The notes under the pieces are model-generated. The model was not told the origin of the DNA and did not search any database. It saw only the letters and a list, made by a program, of their open reading frames with translations. Below, piece by piece: positions 14,003-20,711 of a stretch of 20,711 nucleotides of DNA. The DNA is from PNAI01 sp035574295. Lineage in GTDB: Bacteria > Pseudomonadota > Alphaproteobacteria > Rhizobiales > Xanthobacteraceae. Both the position numbers and the translations under genes were made by a program. Location: assembly GCA_035574295.1 (NCBI GenBank), contig DATLYX010000028.1, forward strand, positions 1-20,711, in the 5' to 3' direction. The stretch's first letter is position 1; each line of letters opens with the position of its first letter.

Positions 14003-15193
14003 ATGTCCGCGTCCGCAACCAAAAAATACCGCCCCGAAACCCGCCTCGTCCAATCCGGCATCCTGCGTTCGCAGTTCGGGGAAACCTCGGAGGCGCTCTT
14101 TCTCACGCAGGGGTACGTGTACGAGAATTCCGCGCAGGCGGAGGCCCGGTTCAAGGGAGAAGACCCGGGCTATCAGTATTCTCGGTTCGCCAATCCAACG
14201 GTCAGCATGTTCGAGCAGCGCATGGCTGCGTTCGAGGGCGCGGAGGCCGCCCGCGCCGTGGCGACCGGCATGGCGGCGGTCACCATTTCGCTGCTCGGCC
14301 AGCTCAGGGCCGGCGACCACGTGGTGGCCTCGAAGGCGCTGTTCGGCTCCTGCCGCTATATCGTCGAGGAATTTTTGCCGCGCTACGGGATTCCGTCGAC
14401 GCTCGTCAACGGCACCAACCTCGACGAATGGAAGAATGCCGTGCGGCCCAACACCAAGGCATTCTTCCTGGAGTCGCCGACCAATCCGGTGCTGGAAGTG
14501 ATCGATATTGCGGCGGTGGCCAAGATCGCACACGAGGCCGGCGCAAAGCTCGTGGTCGACAACGTCTTCTCCACGCCATTGTACCAGAACCCGCTCGCGC
14601 TCGGCGCCGACTGCGTGGTCTATTCCGCCACCAAGCACATCGACGGCCAGGGCCGCTGTCTCGGCGGCGTGATCTTGGGCTCGGAGAAATTCATCCAGGA
14701 CCACGTTCACGTCTTGATCCGTCAGACCGGTCCCTCCATGTCGCCGTTCAACGCCTGGGTTTTGCTCAAAGGTCTGGAAACCATGGCGGTGCGGGTGCGC
14801 CGGCAGACCGACACCGCGGCGACCGTTGCGGTGGCCATCGCCGACCATCCGAAAATCACCCGCCTGATCTATCCCGGCCGGCCGGACCATCCGCAGGCCG
14901 AAGTCGTCGCCCGCCAGATGCGCGGCGGCTCGACGCTGGTGGCCTTCGAGGTCAAGGGCGGCAAGCGCGGCGCCTTCCGCTTTCAGGACGCGCTCAAGCT
15001 CGTGCGCATCTCCAACAACCTGGGCGATGCCAAGAGCCTGATCACCCATCCGGCGACCACCACACACCAGCGCCTCACGCCCGCCCAGCGCGCGGAGATC
15101 GGCGTCACCGACGGGCTGGTGCGATTGTCGTGCGGCCTCGAACACCCCGACGACATCGTCGAGGACATTCTGCAGGCGCTCGAGGCGGCCTAA
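14003..15193 (+). CDS. metZ: O-succinylhomoserine sulfhydrylase
   Basis: A 396-residue PLP enzyme of the Cys/Met metabolism family that makes homocysteine from O-succinylhomoserine and sulfide in methionine synthesis. Visible features are YQYSRFANPTVSMFEQRMA (about 58-76), VVDNVFSTPLYQNP with D186, and the PLP lysine K211 in YSATKHIDGQGR. The C-terminus has SLITHPATTTHQ and the family ending VRLSCGLEHPDDIVEDI. The motif set fits MetZ rather than cystathionine gamma-synthase, though these families are close. ATG 14003 is preceded by GGAG at 6 bases; an upstream in-frame ATG at 13991 lacks this. Control by the SAM-II riboswitch supports the methionine role. Confidence 0.94.
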   Translation: MSASATKKYRPETRLVQSGILRSQFGETSEALFLTQGYVYENSAQAEARFKGEDPGYQYSRFANPTVSMFEQRMAAFEGAEAARAVATGMAAVTISLLGQLRAGDHVVASKALFGSCRYIVEEFLPRYGIPSTLVNGTNLDEWKNAVRPNTKAFFLESPTNPVLEVIDIAAVAKIAHEAGAKLVVDNVFSTPLYQNPLALGADCVVYSATKHIDGQGRCLGGVILGSEKFIQDHVHVLIRQTGPSMSPFNAWVLLKGLETMAVRVRRQTDTAATVAVAIADHPKITRLIYPGRPDHPQAEVVARQMRGGSTLVAFEVKGGKRGAFRFQDALKLVRISNNLGDAKSLITHPATTTHQRLTPAQRAEIGVTDGLVRLSCGLEHPDDIVEDILQALEAA

Positions 15194-15200
15194 ATTTAGT

Positions 15201-16007
15201 TTAGGGAACGTTGCGCGCGGAGACGCTGGTGGCCGTGTGCGCCGGCCGCGTGGCGGCCTCGGCGATGGCGGCGCCGAGCAGCTTGGCTATGCAGGCGTAG
15301 CTCCAATCGTTCATGTGCAGCTCGTCCGGCGATAAGAACGTGCTGAACGGGATCCGCTGCGTCACGTGCCAATAACGCATCACCGCGAACCGATCGAAGA
15401 CATTGACGTGCGACTGGTTCGCCGCTTCGGCGATGATCCCGAGCATGAACTCAGTCTGCGCCTTGGCCAATACCTTGGGCGCATATTGCGGGTTCACCAC
15501 GATCAGATCAGCGTTGAGTGCCTTGAATTTCCGCATGCCTTGCTCGATCACCAGCATCGCCTCGGTGATCGTGCGGTTGCGCAACAGCGAATTGGTGCCG
15601 AACTGCCAGAGCACGAGATCGGGTCGGTCCTCGGCCGCCTCGGCGTCGAATTTGGCGAGCATGTCCTTGATTTCTGTGCCGCCCACACCGCGGTTTTTCA
15701 TCGTGATCGGGCGAAACGGAAAGCGCATCCGCAGATCGACCAACAACCGGCTCGGATAGCTCGCCGCCGGCGAGCTTGCCCCATCGCCGGCCGTGGAGGA
15801 GGAGCCGATGGCCACGATCGAGAGCGGCCTGCCCGCAAGCAGCTTCCGCCCCGTGTGCTTGAGCGGCCAGACGAACCGCGCGCTGTCCGCTGGTGCGGTG
15901 CATGGCGTTTGTGCTTGCGCGGCACGCGCGGGGGTGGCGACGGATAACGCTGCCGCCAGCGCGGCAAGCATCGTCAGTGCTGCGAATCGTAAGTATGACA
16001 ATTTCAT
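15201..16007 (-). CDS. Exported SGNH/GDSL-type hydrolase or O-acyltransferase (active-site complete)
   Basis: A 268-residue protein with a signal peptide (hydrophobic LRFAALTMLAALAAALSVA, cleavage near residues 29-30). SGNH blocks are intact: block I IVAIGSSSTAGDGAS (nucleophile probably S70), block II glycine in KNRGVGGTEI, block III N139 in LWQFGTNS, and block V D228 and H231 in SPDELHMND. Such periplasmic proteins deacylate or transfer acyl groups on glycans or lipids. ATG 16005-16007 overlaps the TGA of the upstream paralogue, so it is the last gene of the opgC operon. Its stop lies 7 bases from the convergent metZ stop. Substrate is not visible from sequence. Confidence 0.82.
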   Translation of the reverse strand: MKLSYLRFAALTMLAALAAALSVATPARAAQAQTPCTAPADSARFVWPLKHTGRKLLAGRPLSIVAIGSSSTAGDGASSPAASYPSRLLVDLRMRFPFRPITMKNRGVGGTEIKDMLAKFDAEAAEDRPDLVLWQFGTNSLLRNRTITEAMLVIEQGMRKFKALNADLIVVNPQYAPKVLAKAQTEFMLGIIAEAANQSHVNVFDRFAVMRYWHVTQRIPFSTFLSPDELHMNDWSYACIAKLLGAAIAEAATRPAHTATSVSARNVP

Positions 16008-16759
16008 TGCGGCGCTTTTTTCCCGATCCCGCTCAAACGCGCCGCATCGATGATGAGAGCGGCCAGCGCGCGGCCGATGCAATCATGCACCCGCTTTGCC
16101 ACGGCAAAATCCCTCGTTGCGGTGTGAAGATTGATGATGCCTGCCTCGTTCCAGTAGCGCATGATGGCAAGGCGGTCGAACAACGGCACTTGGCGTTCGC
16201 GCGCAACCCAACGCATGCTTTCCGAGTATGCCTCCACGGCCACGACTCCCTCGGTGCGTGGATTATACTGCATGTTGACCAGAACCACATCGACGCCCGC
16301 CGCTTTGAGCTTTTCCACCCCTTCGGTCAGGCTGGCGAGAAATTCCCGCGGATTGACGCCCTGGATCGCGTCGAACGTCCCGGTTTGCCAGATCGCCAGA
16401 CTCGGTTTCTCCTCCTCGATCACTTTGTCGAAGGCTTTTACCATCTTCTCGGCGGGCTGCCGCGGCCGGGCGAAGACCGAAACGTTAACCGTGATCCCAG
16501 GGAGGCTCTCGCGCATGGCCGCTTCGAGGCGCGCCGGGTAGGCATCGGCCGCCCCGCCGGAACCGCCGAGCGTGGAGGACGCGGTTCCGAACACCACGAT
16601 CTTGAGCGCATTGGTCTTGGCGACGACATCCCTGACCTGGTCGAGCAGGCTGTCGCCGTGCATGAAGTAGCCGGGGGCGCCGCAGCCCTCGCTCGGCACC
16701 GCATGGGCGCCGCCGGCGCCGATCAGAATCGCCGTCAGAACCGCGCACGCGGCTCTCAT
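16004..16759 (-). CDS. Exported SGNH-fold paralogue with degenerate catalytic blocks
   Basis: A 251-residue protein with a signal peptide (MRAACAVLTAILIGAGGAHA). It is clearly paralogous to the next gene: both share IVV/A-G block I, YPxRL, LxxWQxGT, VVLVN/VVNPQY and FDRxAxMRYW. But block I reads FGTASSTLGG, the block II glycine is replaced (FARPRQPAE), block III has GTFDA (F129 in place of the Asn), and block V reads IINLH (I209 in place of Asp, H212 kept). It is therefore probably not a normal SGNH hydrolase; a binding or scaffold role, or a different chemistry, is possible. ATG 16757-16759 overlaps the opgC stop and its own stop overlaps the next start. Confidence 0.75.
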   Translation of the reverse strand: MRAACAVLTAILIGAGGAHAVPSEGCGAPGYFMHGDSLLDQVRDVVAKTNALKIVVFGTASSTLGGSGGAADAYPARLEAAMRESLPGITVNVSVFARPRQPAEKMVKAFDKVIEEEKPSLAIWQTGTFDAIQGVNPREFLASLTEGVEKLKAAGVDVVLVNMQYNPRTEGVVAVEAYSESMRWVARERQVPLFDRLAIMRYWNEAGIINLHTATRDFAVAKRVHDCIGRALAALIIDAARLSGIGKKAPQ

Positions 16760-18087
16760 GCCTGCCCCCCTGCGGGATCGACCGCTGGCGTTTTCTTCGC
16801 CGTTCGGGATCCTCGCTCCAGCGATTTATACCAGGAAATCAGCGCCGCAACCCCGGTCATCACCGCTATCCCGACAAGGCTGACGAGCACCTGCATGAAA
16901 TAGCCGCCGTAGAACTCGACGATGACGAAGTGCCCGGCAAAGGAGAGAAACACGCCGAGGCAGAAGATTTCCAGCGAATGCTGGCCGCAGAGGATCGCCG
17001 GCTTGAACAGCGGGGAGCCGAACCCCCTCCAATTCAGCGGCAAGAAATACACGGTGACCGCCGCCAGCGCCAGGAAATGCGAGAAGCGCAGGATGTCGAG
17101 GTTCGTTTTGTCGATCGGGTACATCCATTCGCGAAGCCAGGACGGCACGTAATAGGCGAACCGCGGAAAGTGCCATGTGAGCGCGATCGCGAAGGCGAAC
17201 GCAAGATATGCGACCGCGATCGAGATCATGACCGGCGAACGCAGCACCCGCGCCAACCGTTCGGCGCCGCCGAGCGCGCACCATGCGCCGAATACGAACA
17301 AGAGCTGCCAGGCGACCGGATTGAAGAACCAGTGGCCGCTTGGATACGACTTTAAGTTCCAGCCGAACTGCCAGTTGCCGGCGTAGATCAGAACCGAGAG
17401 CGCCAGCGCCAGGGTGGCGTTCTTTTGCAACAGCCACAATATCGGCGCAAAGAACAACAGCAGCATGATGTACAGCGGCAGGATGTCCATGTAGCTCGGC
17501 TTGAACGCGAGCAGCAGCGCCTGAATGATGGTCTCGTCCGGCCGCTGCATGAAATCGAGCGCCCTCACTTCCTCCGCGTAGATCGGGTTCTCCAGGTTCG
17601 AAGCCGTCTGGAAGTAGGCAATCTGCGCCATGAAGATCGCGAACAGGAACACGTGCGCCACGTAGAGCTGCCACACCCGTTTCAGAATGCGCGCGCCGGC
17701 GACGAGGAAACCTTGCTCGCGCATTGCCCTGCCGTAGACGAAGGCCGCGGTATATCCCGAGATGAAGATAAAAACCTCGGCCGCGTCGGAGAAGCCGTAG
17801 TTGCGCAGGGTGAACCAGTTCACCACGTTGTTCGGAATGTGATCGACGAAGATCAGCCACAGCGCGATGCCGCGAAACAGATCGAGCCGCAGATCGCGGC
17901 TGCTGGCCATGACCGGCGGCGCGGCGAGCTCCCGCACGCGCAGGGTATCCTTATCGCGGGTTGCGCCGGCGATGACGTCGGCCGATACCGCGGCTCCTGA
18001 TGCAGGGGCGGAGCCGGCCGCCTGTTCGCCGCCCGCACGGTTGCCACGCAGGGTGTTGACGCGGCGCGCGAGACCCCAATTCTTCAT
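16756..18087 (-). CDS. opgC: OpgC-family membrane acyltransferase
   Basis: A 443-residue inner-membrane protein of the OpgC family, which O-succinylates osmoregulated periplasmic glucans. After a 60-residue hydrophilic N-terminus come the hallmarks RDLRLDLFRGIALWLIFVD, then HIPNN (H83) and RNYGFSDAAEVFIFISGY, followed by about nine further hydrophobic segments and KPSYMDILPLYIM. ATG 18085-18087 is preceded by GGAGGG at a suitable distance; the frame is open to 18129 without a better site. It is the first gene of the opgC-SGNH-SGNH operon, linked by ATGA overlaps. The exact substrate here is not proven: family members act on periplasmic glucans, but other envelope glycans are possible. Confidence 0.88.
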   Translation of the reverse strand: MKNWGLARRVNTLRGNRAGGEQAAGSAPASGAAVSADVIAGATRDKDTLRVRELAAPPVMASSRDLRLDLFRGIALWLIFVDHIPNNVVNWFTLRNYGFSDAAEVFIFISGYTAAFVYGRAMREQGFLVAGARILKRVWQLYVAHVFLFAIFMAQIAYFQTASNLENPIYAEEVRALDFMQRPDETIIQALLLAFKPSYMDILPLYIMLLLFFAPILWLLQKNATLALALSVLIYAGNWQFGWNLKSYPSGHWFFNPVAWQLLFVFGAWCALGGAERLARVLRSPVMISIAVAYLAFAFAIALTWHFPRFAYYVPSWLREWMYPIDKTNLDILRFSHFLALAAVTVYFLPLNWRGFGSPLFKPAILCGQHSLEIFCLGVFLSFAGHFVIVEFYGGYFMQVLVSLVGIAVMTGVAALISWYKSLERGSRTAKKTPAVDPAGGQA

Positions 18088-18122
18088 GGCAGGACCCTCC
18101 GTCTGACGTCGGCCGATACCGC
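17973..18122. repeat. 19-base direct repeat at the 5' end of opgC
   Basis: tgacgtcggccgataccgc occurs at 17973-17991, inside the opgC N-terminal coding region (encoding AVSADV), and again at 18104-18122, upstream of the opgC start codon. The copies are 131 bases apart and identical. Confidence 0.9.
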
Positions 18123-18242
18123 CGGGCAAAAGCTCGGAGCGGAGGTATGACAGGACGGCGCGCTGTCGCGCGGCAATTGTGCGGAGGACATGTTACAGGT
18201 TATTGATCGCTGGCGCGGCCCGACCGGCCGGCAGAGGTTGCC

Positions 18243-18635
18243 ATGTATCGCGCCGTCACCCACGCCATCGAAGTCACCGTGACGCCACGCTTCCTGCCGG
18301 AGCGATCCTCGCCCGACAACGGCTACTATTTCTGGGCCTATACCATCGCCATCACCAATCGCGGCGACGAGACCGTGCAGCTCAAAACGCGACACTGGAA
18401 GATTACCGACGCGCTTGGCCGCCTGCAGGAGGTGCGCGGCGCCGGCGTGGTGGGGGAGCAGCCGGTGCTCGCGCCCGGCGAAACCTTCGAATACACGAGC
18501 GGCGTGCCGCTGCCTACGCCGTCCGGCTTCATGCGCGGCACCTACGGCATGGTCACCATGAGCGGCAAGAGCTTCGATATCGAGATCCCGGCGTTCTCGC
18601 TCGATTACGAAGGCGCCAAGCACACCATCAATTGA
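18243..18635 (+). CDS. apaG: ApaG protein
   Basis: A 130-residue single-domain protein of the ApaG family (fibronectin III-like beta fold), historically linked to cobalt/magnesium resistance and Ap4A levels; its biochemical role is not settled. Family motifs are YFWAYTIAITNRG, LKTRHWKITDALGRLQEV, VVGEQPVLAPGETFEYTSG and MRGTYGMV. The start ATG is preceded by AGAGG. It is transcribed divergently from opgC and ends 4 bases from the convergent L,D-transpeptidase-like gene. apaG is commonly near hslO in Hyphomicrobiales, as here. Confidence 0.95.
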   Translation: MYRAVTHAIEVTVTPRFLPERSSPDNGYYFWAYTIAITNRGDETVQLKTRHWKITDALGRLQEVRGAGVVGEQPVLAPGETFEYTSGVPLPTPSGFMRGTYGMVTMSGKSFDIEIPAFSLDYEGAKHTIN

Positions 18636-18639
18636 CATT

Positions 18640-19374
18640 TCAGCGTCCCGTCGTCGGCAGGCAGCCGCGCAGGCGGCCAAGGGCGTGTCGCGGCATGATC
18701 GCAAGCACCGCACCGCCGCCGTCGGCAAAATCCTGCAGCGCGAGCACGCGCTCTTCCGGCAAGGCGACGCAGCCAGCCGTGCCGCGGGTCGGCGATCGCC
18801 ACACATGAATGAAGATGCAGGACCCCGCCTTGTTCGCAGCATCGGTGGGATAATCCACCAGAAGACCGTGGCGGTACATGGGCAGCGCCTTGCCCATGTT
18901 TTCCGCATGCACTTTCGGGCCGACCACTTCGCGCGAGGTGATGGTGTTGTAGGCGGGTGAGGATGGATCATCGACACACACGGTGTCCTCCCTCACCCGA
19001 ACGTGCCCCGGCCGTTCCGACGGCACGATGCCGAACGTCCGACCGATCGGATAGACGCCGGCCGGCGCGCGCTTGTCGCCTTCGATCTTGATCGGCTCGC
19101 CCGCGCGCGCAAGGTGGCGGAACGTGTGCGCCCATGCCATGCCTGCGCGCCCGATCACCGCCGGCTCGGGCGGGCCGAGCGACCGCCACGGGTCGTTGAT
19201 CGACGCCCGCTCAAACAACTCTGCCGTCGCAGCCGTGGAATTCATGCCTTGCGCCGTGACCAGCACGAGCCGTGTCGCCGCATTCATGGCTGGCGGACAC
19301 TCCTGGGCAGCGACCGCCGCCGGACCAAACCACATCGCAAGCACGAGGAGGATCCGGCGAGAACCCATGCGCAT
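18640..19374 (-). CDS. Exported L,D-transpeptidase-fold (YkuD family) protein
   Basis: A 244-residue protein with a signal peptide (ILLVLAMWFGPAAVAAQ, cleavage near residue 23). The YkuD catalytic pattern is visible as FIHVWRSPTRGTAGCVAL, with H190 and nucleophile C202. The sequence KRAPAGVYPIGRTFGIVP is also typical of this fold. The motif spacing and GTAGC in place of SHGC resemble the YafK/YcbB-like divergent members. Such enzymes cross-link peptidoglycan or attach or detach envelope proteins in the periplasm. Two in-frame ATGs (19374 and 19368) are both possible. It lies downstream of hslO on the same strand with a 17-base gap, and converges on apaG. Confidence 0.88.
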   Translation of the reverse strand: MRMGSRRILLVLAMWFGPAAVAAQECPPAMNAATRLVLVTAQGMNSTAATAELFERASINDPWRSLGPPEPAVIGRAGMAWAHTFRHLARAGEPIKIEGDKRAPAGVYPIGRTFGIVPSERPGHVRVREDTVCVDDPSSPAYNTITSREVVGPKVHAENMGKALPMYRHGLLVDYPTDAANKAGSCIFIHVWRSPTRGTAGCVALPEERVLALQDFADGGGAVLAIMPRHALGRLRGCLPTTGR

Positions 19375-19391
19375 CCCGTCTTTCTGCGGCG

Positions 19392-20390
19392 CTATCCGGC
19401 GTGTCCGCCCGTAACCTCCTCGGGCGCGAAGGTATAGTGGGCGCTGCAGAACTCACAGGTTACCGAGATTACACCATCCTGGACCATATGGTCACGGTCC
19501 TCTTGCGGGAAGCTGCGCAGCATGCGTTCGACATTGGCGCGCGAACACGAACATTCGGCGCGCAGCGGCCGGTATCTGAATACGCGCACGCCGCGTTCAT
19601 GAAACAGCCGGTAGACCAGACGCTCGCTGGAGAGCTGCGGATCGATCAATTCGAGATCCTCTACCGTGGAGATCAAGGCTCGCCCCTCGCTCCATGCCTC
19701 GTCTTCGGCCAGCACGTGCGGTGCAGTCCCGGGCGGCGCATCGCCCGGATCGAAATCCGCCTGGCGCGCCCGCTCCGGCGCGATCGGCAGAAATTGCAGC
19801 AGGATGCCGCCGGCGCGCCAACGCCGCTCGGAGCCGGGCGAAAATTCTTCCGCCACGGCAAGCCGCACGCGCGTCGGGATCTGCTCGGAGCGGCGAAAAT
19901 ACTCATGCGCGGCGGCTTCGAGATCGCCTCCGTCGAGCGCTACGACCCCCTGGTAGCGGCTCATCTCAGGCCCTTGGTCGATGGTCATGGCAAGATGACC
20001 GCGGCCGAGCAGCGCGCCCGGATCGTCCTTTCCGTCGGCCGTGGCTGCCGCAACCTGCGCTGCGTCGAACCGCGCGCAGGCCCGCACCTTCCCGCCGCTG
20101 CGGAAATCGATCACCAGCATGCGCACCGGTCCGTCGGTCTGCGTCTGCAAAATGAAACGACCCTCGAATTTGAGGGTCGATCCGAGCAGCGCGGTGAGCA
20201 CGACCGCTTGGCCTACCAGTTTGGACACCGGCGCCGGATAATTGTGGCGCGTCAGGATTTCATTGATGGACGGCCCGAGCCGGACCACCTGCCCGCGCAG
20301 CTCGAGCGCCCTGACCTGAAACGGCAGGATGGTGTCGTCGGCAGGGGTCGCTGCCGGCTCGCGGATGGGAACCGTGTCGGGCCTGTTCAT
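19392..20390 (-). CDS. hslO: Hsp33 redox-regulated chaperone
   Basis: A 332-residue cytoplasmic holdase activated by oxidation. The N-terminal Hsp33 domain shows PFQVRALELRGQVVRLG and VGQAVVLTALLGSTLKFEGR. Then come VDFRSGG-type loops and RYQGVVALDGGDLEAAAHEYF. The C-terminal zinc-redox centre has all four cysteines: C280 and C282 in ECSCS, C312 and C315 in TCEFC. It is slightly longer than E. coli Hsp33 (292) owing to an N-terminal extension and an insertion. ATG 20388-20390 starts the gene; there is no strong ribosome site. Confidence 0.95.
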   Translation of the reverse strand: MNRPDTVPIREPAATPADDTILPFQVRALELRGQVVRLGPSINEILTRHNYPAPVSKLVGQAVVLTALLGSTLKFEGRFILQTQTDGPVRMLVIDFRSGGKVRACARFDAAQVAAATADGKDDPGALLGRGHLAMTIDQGPEMSRYQGVVALDGGDLEAAAHEYFRRSEQIPTRVRLAVAEEFSPGSERRWRAGGILLQFLPIAPERARQADFDPGDAPPGTAPHVLAEDEAWSEGRALISTVEDLELIDPQLSSERLVYRLFHERGVRVFRYRPLRAECSCSRANVERMLRSFPQEDRDHMVQDGVISVTCEFCSAHYTFAPEEVTGGHAG

Positions 20391-20582
20391 GTCCGCCTAA
20401 TGTAAGCCGGCCTGGAGCGAAATCGAGCCCCTCCTCGGCGGGGCGGACCTCCGGGCAGGAGCTGATGCCCCCGGCTATTCGCGACATCTTGCGGATCGGT
20501 TCTCTGATCGATCCCGCGCCCACTTCATCGGTGCGCCATCGGTGCGCCATCGGTGCGCTGCGCAATGCGTCAAGTTGGACGT
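20391..20582. other. Gene-free spacer upstream of hslO
   Basis: No credible gene on either strand; open frames here only continue shadows of hslO. It should contain the hslO promoter, though no clear sigma70 or sigma32 box stands out. It holds three tandem 11-base repeats and then meets the presumed edge of an insertion element. Confidence 0.5.
20526..20558. repeat. Three perfect tandem copies of an 11-base unit
   Basis: catcggtgcgc is present at 20526-20536, 20537-20547 and 20548-20558 with no mismatch. The unit is not a multiple of three bases and lies in non-coding DNA. Copy number may vary between strains. Confidence 0.95.
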
Positions 20583-20711
20583 TAGAGCGGTTCATGTCTT
20601 GATTGAATCGGGTGGGGATTCCGGATCAGGACGATTTGTGATTCAAGATGCTGGCTGGGGCGGAGGCCAGCATCCGATGACCCGACCTCTATCCAATGAC
20701 CTGCGTGAGCG
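20583..20711 (+). mobile_element. Left end of an IS630-type insertion sequence, partial
   Basis: From TA at 20583-20584 the sequence gagcggttcatgtcttg begins what looks like the terminal region of an IS630-type element, followed after about 90 bases by a transposase start codon at 20677. IS630 elements target TA. The exact inverted repeat cannot be confirmed because the right end is outside the window. Confidence 0.55.
20677..20711 (+). CDS. IS630-family transposase, N-terminus only
   Basis: Only 11 complete codons are visible before the right edge: MTRPLSNDLRE, with the following CG consistent with R. This matches the common N-terminus of IS630-family transposases of Alphaproteobacteria (M-x-R-P-L-S-N-D-L-R-E-R), which leads into a helix-turn-helix DNA-binding region. 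A GGAGG lies about a dozen bases upstream. The product would be the DDE transposase of the flanking element, but nothing of the catalytic part is seen. Confidence 0.6.
   Translation, partial: MTRPLSNDLRE

Noticed and set aside
13871..15145. Long minus-strand open frame (424 codons) opposite metZ
   Set aside because: It lies entirely antisense to metZ and its riboswitch, and the protein is low-complexity with no recognisable motif.
16643..16660. GDSL string at residues 35-38 of the first SGNH paralogue as the catalytic block I
   Set aside because: It lies before the first beta strand of the fold; the block I position shared with the paralogue is IVVFGTASST about 20 residues later, so the string is probably coincidental.
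16826..17860. 344-codon minus-strand frame inside opgC
   Set aside because: Shifted frame of opgC with arginine-rich sequence and no domain; opgC itself has hallmark motifs.
20391..20580. Remnant of argF or another gene upstream of hslO
   Set aside because: No frame in this spacer gave a recognisable protein segment.

Overview
This window comes from a GC-rich alphaproteobacterium, most likely of the Hyphomicrobiales (the rhizobial / Bradyrhizobium-Xanthobacter side). The grounds are a SAM-II riboswitch in front of metZ, the long alphaproteobacterial form of dCTP deaminase, an Mrp operon that starts with mrpE, the OpgC family, and the first codons of an IS630-type transposase. The exact taxon cannot be read from the sequence.

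Layout. (1) 1-5580, minus strand: a tightly overlapping Mrp/Mnh-type cation/proton antiporter operon, read from right to left as mrpE, mrpF, mrpG, a DUF4040/MbhE-type subunit (the C-terminal part of MrpA), mrpB, mrpC, mrpD, and a second large antiporter subunit with NuoL/MrpA-type motifs. A small membrane protein follows and is cut by the left edge. Almost all junctions are 4-base overlaps. (2) 5884-5957: tRNA-Gly(CCC), minus strand, with encoded CCA and a recognisable promoter. (3) 6143-12057: a carbon-uptake and catabolism locus. An Ldh2-family 2-hydroxyacid dehydrogenase, an SDR dehydrogenase and an IclR regulator lie on the minus strand, divergent from a plus-strand TRAP transporter (P, Q and M subunits) whose binding protein resembles the TakP 2-oxoacid-binding group. 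(4) 12109-13770, minus strand: a small secreted protein of unknown function and dCTP deaminase. (5) 13837-15193, plus strand: promoter, SAM-II riboswitch with an apparent attenuator, and metZ (O-succinylhomoserine sulfhydrylase). (6) 15201-18087, minus strand: a three-gene operon, an OpgC membrane acyltransferase followed by two paralogous exported SGNH-fold proteins, the first of which has lost several catalytic-block residues. (7) 18243-20390: apaG (plus), an exported L,D-transpeptidase-fold protein (minus) and the redox chaperone Hsp33 (minus). (8) 20391-20711: a spacer with three perfect 11-base tandem repeats, then the start of an IS630-type element running off the right edge.

How the parts work together. 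The Mrp operon should build a multi-subunit proton/sodium antiporter. The TRAP-dehydrogenase block looks like an IclR-controlled system that imports a small hydroxy- or oxo-carboxylate and oxidises it. metZ is probably switched off by S-adenosylmethionine, through a terminator that competes with an antiterminator. The OpgC-SGNH-SGNH operon is the best candidate for a poorly described system: by analogy with alginate and peptidoglycan O-acetylation machines, a membrane acyltransferase could pass acyl groups to periplasmic SGNH proteins that decorate a glucan or other envelope glycan. No CRISPR array, prophage or integrase was seen.
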